64,000 nt of DNA from Pisaster brevispinus (Eukaryota > Echinodermata > Asteroidea > Forcipulatida > Asteriidae), in the NCBI GenBank assembly GCA_023634235.1, contig JAMKCF010000019.1, positions 10,929,684-10,993,683 on the forward strand, given 5' to 3'. A program made the translations under genes and the position numbers. Below the pieces are notes generated by a model, which saw only the letters and a program-made list of their open reading frames with translations, made no database searches and was not told the DNA's origin. Numbering within the stretch: position 1 is the stretch's first letter; the number at the start of each line of letters is the position of its first letter. Positions 36,000 through 47,800 of the stretch are shown one piece after another.

Positions 36000-38890
36000 A
36001 TTTCTAGAGCATTAGAATACATCAGATATATAATTATTCAGCAAATTACTATTTTCCTGTGCTTTTGGGCGAACAAAATCTTTGATCTTGAGTGATTTGT
36101 ACATTATTTTCGTGGTAACTTTAGAAAAGGGGAGCAAACCCTCGTCCCCGGGGTCAATTTGGAAATTCAGCCACCTGGTTGGATGTTTATTGGGCCCACA
36201 ACGTTTTTCTTTGAAGAGGACTGGATTGATGTTTTGTTCAAGACGTTTAGTTATGCGTCCAGCATTGATAAGATTTTACGTTTCCTTGCCAATTCCTTAA
36301 GAGTAATAAGTCTGTTGTTTGTAACTACATGATGAAATTGATAATTTTGTTCTTTTTTAGAACGGGACTCTCTAAGTCTTTATCCCCATTACCAGTAACC
36401 ACTGAATTATTCCAGAGGGATGTTAATACCTTCCAAAGCTGAATAGAATTCTTCTCTGAAATCACCCCCTGATTTAGTAGGCTGAAAAAAGGTTCGTATA
36501 AAAGGGAGTGGTCTGCAATGACTTTTTCTTGGTTTTTCCCAAACACATACCACCCCAGATTATGGCTTTCGCATAACTCCACCACATCAGTTTTAGACAG
36601 CGTAACCTGACCCTGACGCCCAAAAGACCTGTTCCTCCCATGCATCGAGGTCCGGTGATAGTGGCACGTTTGATTTTGTCGGGGTTATCTGAACAATAAA
36701 AACTAAAAACAATGTTTCTGGGCAAGATAGAACGCTACCCATATAATTTAGTCTTCTTCCAACCATGAAGTTCACAATAACGGCCTTACCCGTCAGGGTC
36801 AGGTCCCGCTGTCTTAACATATTCAACGAGCATTTAAAGTTTGCTTATTCCAGGTTCCCATGTTGTCAGTCGGCGTAACATTGTTGTTTTTTTAAAGGAT
36901 ACCAACAAATTTCAGTTTATCATTGTTCCATTTAAAGCCACACGGCTTGTCTACTCTGTTCTTCCAGTTGCCAAGCCATAGACCCGTGGTTTTACTTGTG
37001 TTTACCTTAGATCTGCTACCTTTACAATATTTACACAAAACATACGCAATGACTTGAAAGTCACTTTCTTTAGAAATAAAAACTGTGGCATCATCGGCAT
37101 GCTGAATAAATTTAACACATTCAGTTCCATCTGGACACTGAATATACCATGCAACCCATTACTGATTACAATTAGAGTTCCTAACCTTCTGCATAACAAT
37201 GATTCCTCTACTTATTTGGAAAGGTCATGCCAATGAAGTTATTTACATTGACGCAGCTCACAGGATTACTGTGTCAAATTTTTATCCACTGAATAAATTA
37301 CAGAGGAATCCCCATTTTTCAAGCATGCTAAACATATAATTCCAATTGATTCTATCGAAAGCCTTCTCTTAATCGATACTTAAAATGGCTGCTTCCTTAT
37401 TAATATAATCAATGCTATCACGCAAAAGTTAGTGTAAGGTTGTCGTGATTTTTTCTTCCCGGTACACCACAATGTCTGTTCGTCACCTATTATGAAAGGC
37501 ATGGCTTTTTTCAGCCTGTTTGTGAGAACTTTGGCCAACAGTTTGTAATCGAAATTCAAAAGGCTAATCGGTCTCCAGTTCTTGAGATCAAATTTACTTC
37601 CTCTCATTTTGTACATTAACCTATTGACACCAACATTCATGGATTTACACAATTGCCCTATTTTGTAACAATGGTTTAAAACGGCGACGAAATCTTCTAA
37701 AATAACCGACCAAAAGGATTGATAAAACTCAACAGTAAGGCAATCAAGACCTGGAGATTTGTTTTTGTTCATTTGGAACAAGGAACATCTAACCTCATCT
37801 TGTGAAAGGTCGTTGTCAAGGTCTTTAGAAATCTCATTTTGTAATACCTGAAGTTTCAATTTTAGAAACAATCTCATTCAAATCACACACAGAAATATCT
37901 TCGGCAATATACAGTTTCGAAAAAAACTATTTACTAAATTCAACATCGAGCCCTGGGCTCTTCCAAAATGTTTCCTTCAGGAGTGACAAGCTTATCGATC
38001 TTACATTGATTTGTTGTTTTTCCATATTCAGAAAAAAATTGAGGGTTTTTCTCCTTCATTCTTAACAACATTGCGGACTCTAAATTTTGATTTTTCTCAT
38101 TCGTCGATCTCATATTTTTAAAGTTGGGCTTCAAGATCTTTAATAGCATCAAATTCCGACTCATCCGGATCATTGATGAGGGAGTTATATTGTTTCTGCA
38201 AAAGGTCATGTTTCTGATTTTGTTTACGACTTTTCTCTCTACCGTACCCTTGGATGATTTCTTTGGTTCTGAATTTACCTATTTCCCACCACTCCAGAAG
38301 AGTATCATGATAAATCTTCTGCGTACTCCAGTATTTCCAAAAGATGTTAATTCTTAAAATACATGAATCTTATTTGAGAATGCTGTTGTTGCAAATCCAT
38401 CTCCCGTTTCCATGACGGACTTTAGGATCATTAATTTCATATTCAAAACATGGTGGTCGGATAATCCGATCGATAACATTGTTAATGAGATTAAATGACG
38501 TAAGAAGGTAGTCTATTCTGTTAGGTTTCTTAGTGACTTTATGGTAATGAGTATAACCAGGTTCATCAGGGTGAACTGTTCGCCAAACATCAAGAATATC
38601 TTTTTCCTTTAAAACATTTTGCATGATAATTTTACTGGGATCTGTTGTGTGCTTATCAATATTACAATTAAAATCATCGCCTATTATACAATTATTGAGA
38701 TCAATACGGTCACATAAACTATCGAAGAATTGTGCTCTTGTGTACAACTCATTTGGAGCATACACTGAGGCAATAGAAATAGATTCATTATTCCATTTGA
38801 TATTTCCTTTTATTCATCTTCCCTCATTGTCTCTATCAATAATAGTAATTTCGAGATTTAATTTACCAGATGTTAATATTGCAACCCCCC
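36000..38890 (-). pseudogene. L1/Tx1-like LINE, 5'-truncated and decayed
   Basis: Reading the minus strand from 38890: an endonuclease end with GVAILTSGKLNLE, SVYAPNELY, IGDDFNCNID and PNRIDYLLTS. Then a linker with LVTPEGNILEEPRA. Then a reverse transcriptase with NKNKSPGLDCLTVEFYQSFW, LKNWRPISLLNFDYKLLAKV and LTNRLKKAMPFIIGDEQT. The catalytic box is degenerate (QHADDATVF where F/YADD is expected, near 37085). Then GLWLGNWKNR and a C-terminal tail to about 36000. Stops and shifts separate these blocks, so the copy cannot move. The 5' end stops beside a TTGA microsatellite. Confidence 0.9.
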
Positions 38891-38924
<34 letters not shown>

Positions 38925-38926
38925 TT
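38891..38926. repeat. (TTGA)n microsatellite
   Basis: About eight uninterrupted TTGA or GATT units lie exactly at the 5' truncation point of the minus-strand LINE. The next ~100 bp are a low-complexity mix of TATT and ATT. Confidence 0.97.
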
Positions 38927-39953
38927 TATGTATTTTTTATATTTTTTATTTATTAATCACTTTAGTTAGCTATTATTATTATTTATTTATTATTATTAAT
39001 ATTTGTATTATAATTATACTTTTTGGTGGAGGTGGTGGGGGAGGGGTGCGATGTGCCCATCAGCTACTGACATACTCTATTGTTTTGGATAGAACAACGA
39101 TAATTCTTTTCAAAGGTAAATAAATTCTATGAAAAATTTAAAAACGGTGGCATGAACTTTTTAGATCCAATTTTTCGCTTTAATATTGTCTATTCTAGTT
39201 GCCATTTTGCCACATATCAAGCTTTAAACACAAAGTCTCCTTTTCTTGCATGCGGTACGGTTTTCGGTGCAAAGTATTACCAAGACCCGTCGTCTCATCG
39301 ATGGCCGTGATATTAATTGCTTATGCGTTCTATATGTTATGACTCTTGGCAATGGATGGTTCGAATACCTGTCTATGGCCAAGAGAGGGCGTTTGACCAA
39401 CTAACTTGCGCGGTGTGTTCAACACATGGCTGTCTTGCAGCAGTGTTGACATGCAGTGGACAAGAACTTAAAGAAGCAACCCCAAGTTGATTCTCGTAGT
39501 CAATTTCAGGTGATGCCAATACGATTTTGTTCATGTGACACTAAACACTAACATACTATTCAACAGCAGTCAAGAAAAACATAAATTTGAAAGTGTAAAT
39601 TGTGTCGTAAATAGCTTTTGTCGATTGCTTACCTCCAACAATTCTCACGGTTCATTCTTCTGGACGACACACACAGTACACACACTCGCTTCTAAAATTC
39701 TGCTGAGTGCTGGTCTTGATCTTCCACCAAAGCACCAATTCAGTTGGTGTAAAGTTTCCTTATTCCATTAGGTCAGAAAAAATTTATTCCGCTGGAAGTA
39801 TAAATCGATGTTTTTTACGGAAGTCAATCAAAAAAGACGAACGGTATAACATAATAACTGTATCAAACTAAACTGGTAATTTACTAGCTAGTTGTACCCT
39901 TCTCATAAAACAGCAGTCGTTTTCTAGTATTGCACATGCGTAGTGCCTCTGAA
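38927..39953. other. Low-complexity then non-coding sequence
   Basis: 38927-39020 is A/T simple sequence, followed by a G-rich patch near 39026-39052. The rest has no recognised gene. It may include promoter sequence for the exon-like segment at 39955. Confidence 0.4.
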
Positions 39954-39954
39954 C

Positions 39955-40030
39955 ATGGCGAACAATTTTGCCAGCAGACGACATTTGCAAAAGAACGGAG
40001 TAATTTCTATTGACATGATTGAAGCTTTTG
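39955..40030 (+). other. Candidate first exon (possible RPAP1 5' exon or unknown gene)
   Basis: An ATG in a good context (AACATGG) opens a 25-codon frame (MANNFASRRHLQKNGVISID and then MIEAF) that runs to a GTACGT donor at 40031. No known protein is recognised. RPAP1 has a strong acceptor just before its coding start (TTTTGTCAG at 41811), so a non-coding upstream exon is expected. This segment is a candidate. Joined to either acceptor before the RPAP1 ATG, the frame closes within a few codons, so it would act as an upstream ORF and not as an N-terminal extension. Confidence 0.3.
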
Positions 40031-40626
40031 GTACGTAAACTTCCTCAAAGACACCTTATTTTCTATTTATTTTACCATATATTGAATCACCGACAAATAT
40101 TTTACAAGAAAATGTGGATTAAGTTGCGATACTCACAACGGGAAAGAGATATTTGGTGTGTAGTTTTGTGAACGCATAAAAGGCAGTTTTGACCGTATCA
40201 CATCAATTTTGTTGTGGTCCTTTGCTTGATGTTTTGCGGGGATCAGGCTATAGCGGCGTCCAGTGCAGATTTTTGTAGTCCCGTGGACTTGGAATGATGT
40301 CTCTTTCGTTGACGTTAGGCTAAATATCAATTAAATTAGCACACTTTGACTGGCGCTCTTAGATTTTTTAAAACGTTGGTGATAGTGGACCTCCCCAACA
40401 AAAAAGTTAAGTTATTTATTTAATTTATGTAATTCAATTGTCATGATTGATGATCTACTAGTACTACGACTACGAGTACGACGGTGTTTTCAGTTCTCAT
40501 TTTTATCAGCTGGAAGTGGAACTTTCAGTGAAGGGAAAATGTTTCAAGAAGTAAAAGTGCACTCTCTTTTTAAAATGAAATTTTGTAATTATAGTTAGAG
40601 CCAGTAAATTTGGGGCTGTACTAGGC

Positions 40627-40714
40627 TAGTTGCGATGATCGTAACCCTCCATCCTCCCGACACCCGACGGTCTGCGACCGTCAGGAGGATGGAGGGTTAC
40701 GATCATCGCAACTA
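40627..40714. mobile_element. 88-bp palindromic foldback element with 9-bp target duplication
   Basis: Two perfect 31-bp inverted arms (40627-40657 and 40684-40714, starting TAGTTGCGATGATCGTAACC) enclose a 26-bp centre that holds a second 7-bp stem (GACGGTC, loop TGC, GACCGTC). The element is flanked by direct repeats GTACTAGGC at 40618-40626 and 40715-40723. Perfect arms suggest recent insertion. A 9-bp duplication is compatible with Mutator-like or Merlin-like elements, but the superfamily is not established. Confidence 0.88.
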
Positions 40715-41171
40715 GTACTAGGCCTACTTTTAAAAATGTTTGTAGTAAAATTTCAAAAAGTGGAGTACTACAGTGCTCCAGAATAATTCTGTGTCTAGGA
40801 GAGTCAAGGAAGGAGTGAAGTTACCAACTAAACTAGTCAAAATCAGTTATTGTGTTTTGGGTAGCACATACCCTATCCGTGTATTAGTGTCAATACCACT
40901 TTTCCAACAATTGGCAATAAGTTGATTGAATAGGAAAACCTTCATAAAATTGTGCTACCATTGCCAAAGTTACAACTAAACTAAACAAAATAATTTCAGT
41001 GTCAAGTTGGGCCTTTTGACCATTAATGTTTTGACTATGAAAACTTGAATTAAATGTATGATCTGATTTGGATTATAAATGAGTTCATACATATGTTATA
41101 TTTGTTCATGGAAAAGGGCTTTACCACGGTACATCCTGGGAAGCAGTCAGCAGAGGGATCACATTAAAGGG

Positions 41172-41465
41172 TACTCCTAGAACTATGAGATTCATTCCGC
41201 TATCGCCTCCACGACCCTCATAAGTCATAGAGTGACATGTACAAAATCCTATTCGAAACTTTTTGCCCTTCACGTTTACACGCCTACAGCTTTTTTAAAA
41301 AATCCAATCTTGCCCAAAATTGTTCTTTGTACTCTAATTGAGCAATGCGTTGGTCTAGAAAATCCACTCCGCAAAACAATTTTTTTTTCGAATAGAATGT
41401 TGTACATATCACTATATGAGGGTCGTGGAGACAATAGCGGAACGAACCTCATAATTCTAGGAGTA
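41172..41465. mobile_element. 294-bp MITE with about 50-bp inverted ends and 9-bp duplication
   Basis: The left end TACTCCTAGAACTATGAG and the reverse complement of the right end TACTCCTAGAATTATGAG start inverted repeats that continue through CCGCTAT and CCACGACCCTCATA for about 50 bp. Perfect 9-bp direct repeats ATTAAAGGG flank it at 41163-41171 and 41466-41474. It has no coding sequence. It lies upstream of the first RPAP1 coding exon, probably in a 5' intron. Confidence 0.9.
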
Positions 41466-41821
41466 ATTAAAGGGATGCCACTTTTTATTTCAGACTTCAA
41501 GTAATAAATCATAAATGAGAGGGTTTTTTTGAAAAGCTTTTTTGGCCTTTGAGAAAGACTACTTGTTAGTGACTAGGATCAAAGCGTCAGGTCACTCACA
41601 ATTGTTATTTTATTTTTAATACTAGTATCATAATTATTAACCAATGATTTGCCGATATCACTGCAAAAGACCCCCCCCCCCCTGCTATCAAAGGGGGAGG
41701 CTGCATTTTAAATCAAGGACAAAATTTGAGTTGATTGTAGCTTGGATTGAAAGAGGTTCAATTTTTCCCTTCCTTACAATTGCTTTTTTGTTAGGGGGTG
41801 ACTTTTGTCAGCTAATCAAAG

Positions 41822-44800
41822 ATGAAGCGCCCTAAACCAGGAGAGACTGAAGATGATTTGCTAAGACAGCAGGAGGAATTCCTTTCTCGTCAGCAGACTC
41901 CATCAGCCACTGTAGTCAAACGAGCAGATAAACGTAAGACAACTGCAGAGAGAGGACTGGGAGACACCAAGAAGGTCACAGTGGAGAAGGATGTGGTGCA
42001 ACTTCCAGGTACAAAAAAAGCCTCTTGCCAATAAGCTATGTTTGCTAGTATGAATAATGCCTTGTACAATGACTTACTTGGTCAGAAGTTACTGCTTAAA
42101 TTTGAATTCCTCAGACTGTCAAGACAGTTGCTACATCACATGATTGGGGGCAAGCTTTTGCGTAGCTACAAGAGATGGCGAACACCCATACACAATTCTG
42201 AATGAATGTGTATGGCATAAATAATCATAACATGCAGTTCTTATAAAGTGCTTTTCTCAATCCCGATGGGCCTCTCAAAGCGCTCAGTATTTTTCATGCA
42301 AGGTATGTGGAGCTTCGTGTTGAAGTATGAGACCTATTCCTTTACAAAGCACTATATAGTGGTCTACAAGGTGCTGTGGCGCAATATGCAGCCAATCAAA
42401 CCAGGAACACCGAGGCGAACCCCTTCTCTTTTCGATAAGTGCACTGGTTTTTTTTACGTGCATTACAAAACACACGGGACCTACGGCTTTACGTTTCATC
42501 CAGAAGACGAAGCAATAATGGTCAAGTGTCTTTCTTAAGGATACAAGTGTCACAACCGGGACTGGAACCTAGACTCTGCTAATCAGAACCACCAGAGCTT
42601 GAGTTCAGTGCTCTTATCAACTTGGCCACGACACACCACGTAACAGGGTTTGCTCATCTGGAGGTTGCTATACAAAAGCTTGCCCCGAGCTAAATGGCTT
42701 CTTGGATATTCATTATTAAAAAAATTATGCTTTCTTTTTGCAATATGATTGGTCAGACTTCTCTGATCATTCTCTTCAAGTTTGTGCATTTTATTCCCAA
42801 TGACATTTTCTTTTGTTACTAAATAATAATTAGATGAGGTTCTTATATAGTATGTTATCGCATACAATGGGCATTTCAAATCACTCATGCCAGGTATGCA
42901 GAGCTATGTTTTAACTATGAGACCCATTTATGGAGCATCTTGTAAGGTGGGTTAGCCAAAGATGCCAGAAACACCACAGCAAAACCCCTTCTCTTAACAA
43001 TAAGTGTACTGGGTTCTTCCATGTGTATTACATTACAACAGATGGGACCTATGGCTTAACAGCCCATCTGAAGGATTGAAGCAATTATGGTTAAGTGTCT
43101 TGCTTGAGGACACGTGTTAGATCTGACCGGGAACCGAACCCACATTCTGACAACACCTGAACTTGAGTGACTCAAGTTCTAGTGTTGTTAATTGTGGCGT
43201 GAATTGTGCACACTGGCCTGGAATTTTAAAATTTGGTTGCTGACGTCATGGTGATTTTGTCCCCAGGTGTGTGCCCACAAACAGTAAATTAACATGGGCT
43301 GAAGGAATTTGAGTCAAAAAAGGGCGCTATCAGACAAAAATACTACACAAATCCGGGGGTGGGGGGGGACAGAATCTCCTGCCACACCAGCACAGAAATA
43401 TCTCTAGCTACGATACTGCTTGAGTCCAGTGCACTAGAATGCTCGGCTATGACTGTCCATACTTCTCAAAGCAAAATATTTATTACTTCATGTTTTATTT
43501 ACTGCATTTCAGGATTGTCGATGACATCTACGATGTTTGAATCATCAATTCATCCTCAGAAGAAAAAATCAAGATTCAAAGAACAAACAACAACAGTGAG
43601 TCTAGAAATATTATCTCATAACTTGTAATAATTTTTACGGAGCTCTGGAAGTGCCAACCGACTGGCTGAGATCCTGAGATATTTATTTCGGTACAATAAA
43701 ATCTTGAAAGTAGGATGATGACCTCACAGATAAGTTATCTGAGGATGCAGATATCTTGCAATCAGCCTGACAGAAATTTTTTTTTCTCTGTATGTGATAT
43801 TCCTGAGAAAATTTAATTTTGGAAAGCTGACATCTTGGTCTTGACTCATGGCTTATTCCTCCCTTTTCTATTTGAGCACTGATTTTAAGTTTATAAACTA
43901 TCTCCAATCTCTTTTTCGTTGGAGCATCCCCATGAAATGCCAAAACAAACCTTGCAATTTCTTGCATTTTCTTTCCTTGTATCTTTTACATCAGAGTGGG
44001 GGAGCTCAGAGAGTGACCTTTGACCTTGAGGATGATGAAGATCCAGAAGAAGCAATGGACAGTAAGTGTATTTTAAAAATGTGTATTGAGATTTTTGGTT
44101 TATTCCACTGGTATTGAAAAAAACGCAATTATTTGTTTCACTACGTCATCTGATTCCAAGATTTACTGTTTATAGAATGTAATTTGTTTTATGTGAGTTC
44201 AAACTTTCTAATTGTTGAATAGACTATTTCTAAGGTTTTTTTTGACAAAATGTAAGGATTTGATTTCATTCAGTCATTTAATTCTGTGTTTCCTTTTAAC
44301 AGGACGGGATACTCATGTAACATCCGTCTTATCTAAAATCATGGTAAGTTTTTTAAAAATCATGGTAAGTTTTTTAAAAATCGCTTCCTTCTCTTATTTT
44401 CCGTGAAAACATTTTGGAGAATCTTGGCTGAGTGGCTTAGTTCACTGGACTTCAGTTCTGATAGCAAAAACATTGGGGTGTGGGGTCCATGAGCAGGACA
44501 CTTAACTATAATTGCTTCTCTTCACCTTGGACTAAATGGGTAGCTGTGAGGGCAGAGATGGTTTCTGTGATAGATGTAACTTGTTGCACTACATATTGGC
44601 AGCACAGCCTGTATACTACAAAGGGAGCTGATATGGTTTAAGGAATGAAATATATGGCGCAGTGACCAGGACACATTTCAAAATTGGCGGACATTTTTTT
44701 CCTTCTTGCGCCTTGAGCATCTTATTAGATGGAATGGTGCATTATAAATACTCGTTATTATTTATTATTATTATTATTAAATGCCAGTTATTATGATTAT

Positions 44801-47800
44801 TATTATTATTTAAAAAACATTGTCAGAAGAATTTTAAATGTTAAATTGTTGACAAATTGTATTTGTTTGTTTTTGTCAAAGGAACGTGAAGCAAGTCCAT
44901 CCACCAGATTTCTTCCTAAAACTACAAATCAGGGTTTTCCCACTGTGCTACACAGGGGTACGACTCCCCATCAACAGGTATGTCAACAATCTTCAGATCT
45001 TCTTGTTACTCAAAAAACCAAAACAACAAGCATCAAGGACATCTTGAAATGTTATTCTGCCTAATTATGTTTTACTGCAAAAAGACCGTAAACAAATACA
45101 TAAACATTTTAAAGATTTATTCCCTCGTGATCAATATCGTGATCAACATAATAAATAAAGTTAACTTCTTTTCTAGACAATTAAAGCTAAAAGCTATAAA
45201 ATCTACCATTTCTGTTATAAGCTTTTTTCAGACATTAACCTGGTAATGAAACCAGGGTATCCTTAAAAGCGACTGTAACCAAAGATTATAGAGCACCGAA
45301 GGCGCAAGATGTGGAACTCGGGCTGAATTGTGAAGTGTTCACTGGATGCCATTTCAGCAAGCAACTGTTTTGATGCGTTAATTGATCAGTGCAGACAATG
45401 ACCATTGCTATCAATGATATAACAAAACTTTCTTGCTGAAATGGCACCCATGCATATTTCATGTTCAAACAGTATAGAGGTCCAGTTCCCCATCTTGCGC
45501 CTTCGGTGCTCTATATTCTTTGACTGTCCCCCATAGGCCTGAGGATACTTGTGTAGAGGAAGAAATGTTGCTGTAGCTGTAGTGGGAAACTCGGACTGAA
45601 AGCCTAATCGAAATATGAGGCTATGTCCAAGGCGGGACTCGCAGGACTCTGAGTACACAGTATTTAGAGAGCGTAGCATAAGTCTGATTGGTATGAACAT
45701 TCTAAACAGATCAGTTAAGTAGTCCAGCTTGCGTATGTGGACCGGTTCCTTGGACTCCTGGAACGTTCCATTGGAACATTCAAAATGCTAAGGTGCATAT
45801 TCCTTCGTGTAGGGTTTCCTGTAGTTTTGAACAATGTTGCAGTCTAGCAGAACGCCCTGGCGGTCTGGCGGTTCACTGGATTGCAGGCGTATGCCTGACA
45901 GGAACATTCCTTTGCCCCTAGAATGTGCCTGACCTTTACGATGCTCCCTTATCCCATATCAGTGTGAGGGTAAAACTGAAACAATATGTCTTATAAAAGT
46001 TGATTTGAATCTGTTACAGCCAGCAGCTCAGGGTGGTACGAAAGCAAAAAAGAAACAGAGTTTATTTGCCCAGCAGTTTGAGAGCTCATCTCCCTCTAGC
46101 TTTGGTGTTAACACCCCTAGTCTATTAACTCCATCCATGGGACCAGACACAGACAGGAATAAACAAGATCTGCAAGACATCAGTGAAGCTGATGCTGAAT
46201 CAGTTGAAGATTGCGGACAGTCTAGTCAAACATCCAGCAGTCTCACTGATGATATGAGAGTGATTCACCAAGAGAATTTGAGCAAACTTTCAGCAATGTC
46301 GGACGCAGAAATACTTGAAGAACAGAAGAAGTTGAAAGCAATGCTCGGTAAGAAACTTTCTTTAACAGAGTAAATTGACTTATGATTTTTAAATGTGATT
46401 TATTTCTGGTTTTTTCTTGACTCCAAGTGATCCTTTGTAATGAAAGCAAAACTCCTAAAAACAAAGCCAACAAGCATACGCAGGATGGCCAGAGTATTTG
46501 CCTTTTAGAAAAATATTTTAAAATTATATAACTTGTTTTTTACCCATACACCCAGCTCTGTGTTGCAGTCGTTGTGTGGACATTCCTTTGTTCTGTACAC
46601 TTAAGGAAAATCCTATTCCTCAACACTGCAAATAACGCTGTGTGGACGTGTGTAAGTCCACATAGTGCTTCAGATCTCTACATTATGTGGACCTCTTTTG
46701 TTCTCAGGTCCACACTGCGTATGTAGCGCTTGCCCACCGATGTGTATTAAGCACTGTATACTCAGTACCTTCCCGAGCTCTGTGAAAAAAACACACGCAA
46801 ACCACTTGAGCAGATGTATTGCCACTAGACCATCAAGCTAGCCCGGCATCTAGAGGCAGTTCAAATCCTATGTTTTAGCAGCGGGTACCACAACGATTTA
46901 TTTCTGCCGGCACCTGATGATATTATCATCTGTATTGCTATGAATGTTATTGCATGTTATACATATGCAGTATAATATATGAATATTATAAGTGTTAATT
47001 TGTAATACTTTAAAAAAAAATTATTAGAGAGTATATTTGTTGTTTGCAGATCCCAGCTTACTATCGTTCATGCAGTCAAGACATAACCCTCTATTAGTTA
47101 CATCATCAAATGCATCAAAACCACAACAGAAAAACAACAATGACAGGAGTGTAACATCAGAACCTATGGATATTGGACCTCCGGCTACAAAGCATGAAAA
47201 TTCTGGATCTACAGGTAGCAAAGTTGTATCATTTACTGATCCAGTTTCTGACATCAAGGACTCTGATAGAATGGAAGAAAGTCCAGTGGAGAGTGGTAAG
47301 TTTGCATTATCTCTATCACACATCAAATGTTAGTTTGTTCATTTAAATTTAATTAAAGGGTTGTGTTGTCAAGATTGAAGAAGGCCAGTGACAGTACATG
47401 GAATTATTAACTCTTACCCAGTTACTGCATGTACACACCCTCTTCATAGAAATGATATGGAAAGAGGGCAGCACGAATGCGTGAATTTTCCATTGAAAGA
47501 TGAAAATTGAAATGTGATCTGTTTTTCTTCTTGCCTGGAACTGGTTGCCTGGAAATCTGGGAATTGCCACCATGTGATAAAGCACTGGTACAATGTGGTA
47601 AGGGATTATTTATGTACAGTAAGAAAGTAATCTTTTTTATTTTTTAGTGAAAGCCCCCATCACCATCAAGGAGGACTGGGTACACATGGACAAAACTGAG
47701 CCAGAGAAACTGGAATGGATGAAGGATCTACCAAAGCCTGCTGCCAAATCCAAAGAAGGATCCCAAGCTAGATTTGACTTCAATGGACGTCTGATAGCTA

